64,000 nt of DNA from Alteromonadaceae bacterium (lineage in GTDB: Bacteria > Pseudomonadota > Gammaproteobacteria > Enterobacterales > Alteromonadaceae), in contig JABXHM010000060.1 in NCBI GenBank assembly GCA_013373625.1, positions 16,481 through 80,480 on the forward strand, given 5' to 3'. This document shows, piece by piece, positions 63,946 through 64,000 of this stretch. The position numbers and the translations under genes were made by a program. Each line of letters opens with the position of its first letter. The stretch's first letter is position 1. The notes beneath the pieces were generated by a model. It was given only the letters and a program-made list of their open reading frames with translations, made no database searches and had not been told where the DNA came from.

Positions 63946-64000
63946 TAATTGAAGAGTTTGATCATGGCTCAGATTGAACGCTGGCGGCAGGCCTAACACA
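63946..64000 (+). rRNA. rrs: 16S ribosomal RNA, 5' end (partial)
   Basis: The last 55 bases match the conserved 5' end of gammaproteobacterial 16S (TTGAAGAGTTTGATCATGG, then GCTGGCGGCAGGCCTAACAC). The gene continues beyond the right edge. The exact mature end is inferred by likeness to E. coli. Confidence 0.98.

Overview
The window is a near-complete stretch of core chromosome around the replication origin of a gammaproteobacterium, most likely an Alteromonadales member (Alteromonadaceae-like). The evidence is the order mnmG-rsmG-parA-parB-atpIBEFHAGDC on one side of the origin and rpmH/dnaA-dnaN-recF-gyrB on the other. Supporting signs are E. coli-type Spot 42 and Csr-type RNA loci beside engB, GATC-rich origin DNA (which implies Dam/SeqA), and a 16S start that matches gammaproteobacteria. 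I see no phage, transposon, CRISPR array or tRNA gene. Taxonomy is inferred from gene order and protein likeness only.

Layout. 1-7.3 kb: assorted genes (porin fragment, chemoreceptor, SnoaL-like protein, OmpA-type lipoprotein, HD-GYP phosphodiesterase, Atl DNA-repair protein, TapT-like tRNA modifier, unknown membrane protein, VOC protein). 7.7-19.2 kb: leftward atp operon, then parB, parA, rsmG and mnmG. 19.28-19.76 kb: probable oriC, with 19 GATC sites, several DnaA boxes and an AT-rich flank. 19.8-26.2 kb: leftward dnaC-, dnaT- and mioC-like genes, mnmE, yajQ, yidC, yidD, rnpA and rpmH. 26.8-33.1 kb: rightward dnaA, dnaN, recF, gyrB; recF carries two parS sites for the ParB encoded 14 kb away. 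33.2-41.9 kb: M14 peptidase, a lipoprotein, glyQS, tag, a DUF2489 gene, yihI and a methyltransferase. 41.95-44.2 kb: a Csr-type sRNA candidate, cytochrome c4, engB and a shortened Spot 42. 44.3-47.1 kb: polA, followed by a 655-bp gene-free stretch with two perfect DnaA boxes and nine GATC sites. 47.7-62.2 kb: elbB, trkH, trkA-rsmB-fmt-def (leftward), LysM-dprA-smg-yrdD-tsaC-hemF-ompW (rightward), truncated haemoglobin, aroE and yrdA. 62.4-64 kb: a CDP-glycerol-transferase-like gene, then three tandem rRNA promoters and the first bases of a 16S gene.

How it works together. The region joins replication initiation (DnaA, oriC, DnaC/DnaT-like loader, beta clamp, gyrase, RecF), origin segregation (ParAB-parS), energy supply (F1Fo ATP synthase), membrane insertion (YidC/YidD), RNA and tRNA maturation (RnpA, MnmE/MnmG, RsmG, RsmB, TsaC), translation start and N-terminal processing (Fmt, Def), and the rRNA operon. 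Most coding content is ordinary core genome. The items worth a second look are mainly non-coding: three oriC-like DnaA/GATC clusters, parS inside recF, the Csr-type and Spot 42 RNAs, an orphan terminator that may end another RNA, a tandem FNR-type promoter at ompW, divergent gene pairs with touching starts, and the repeated rRNA promoter/hairpin unit.
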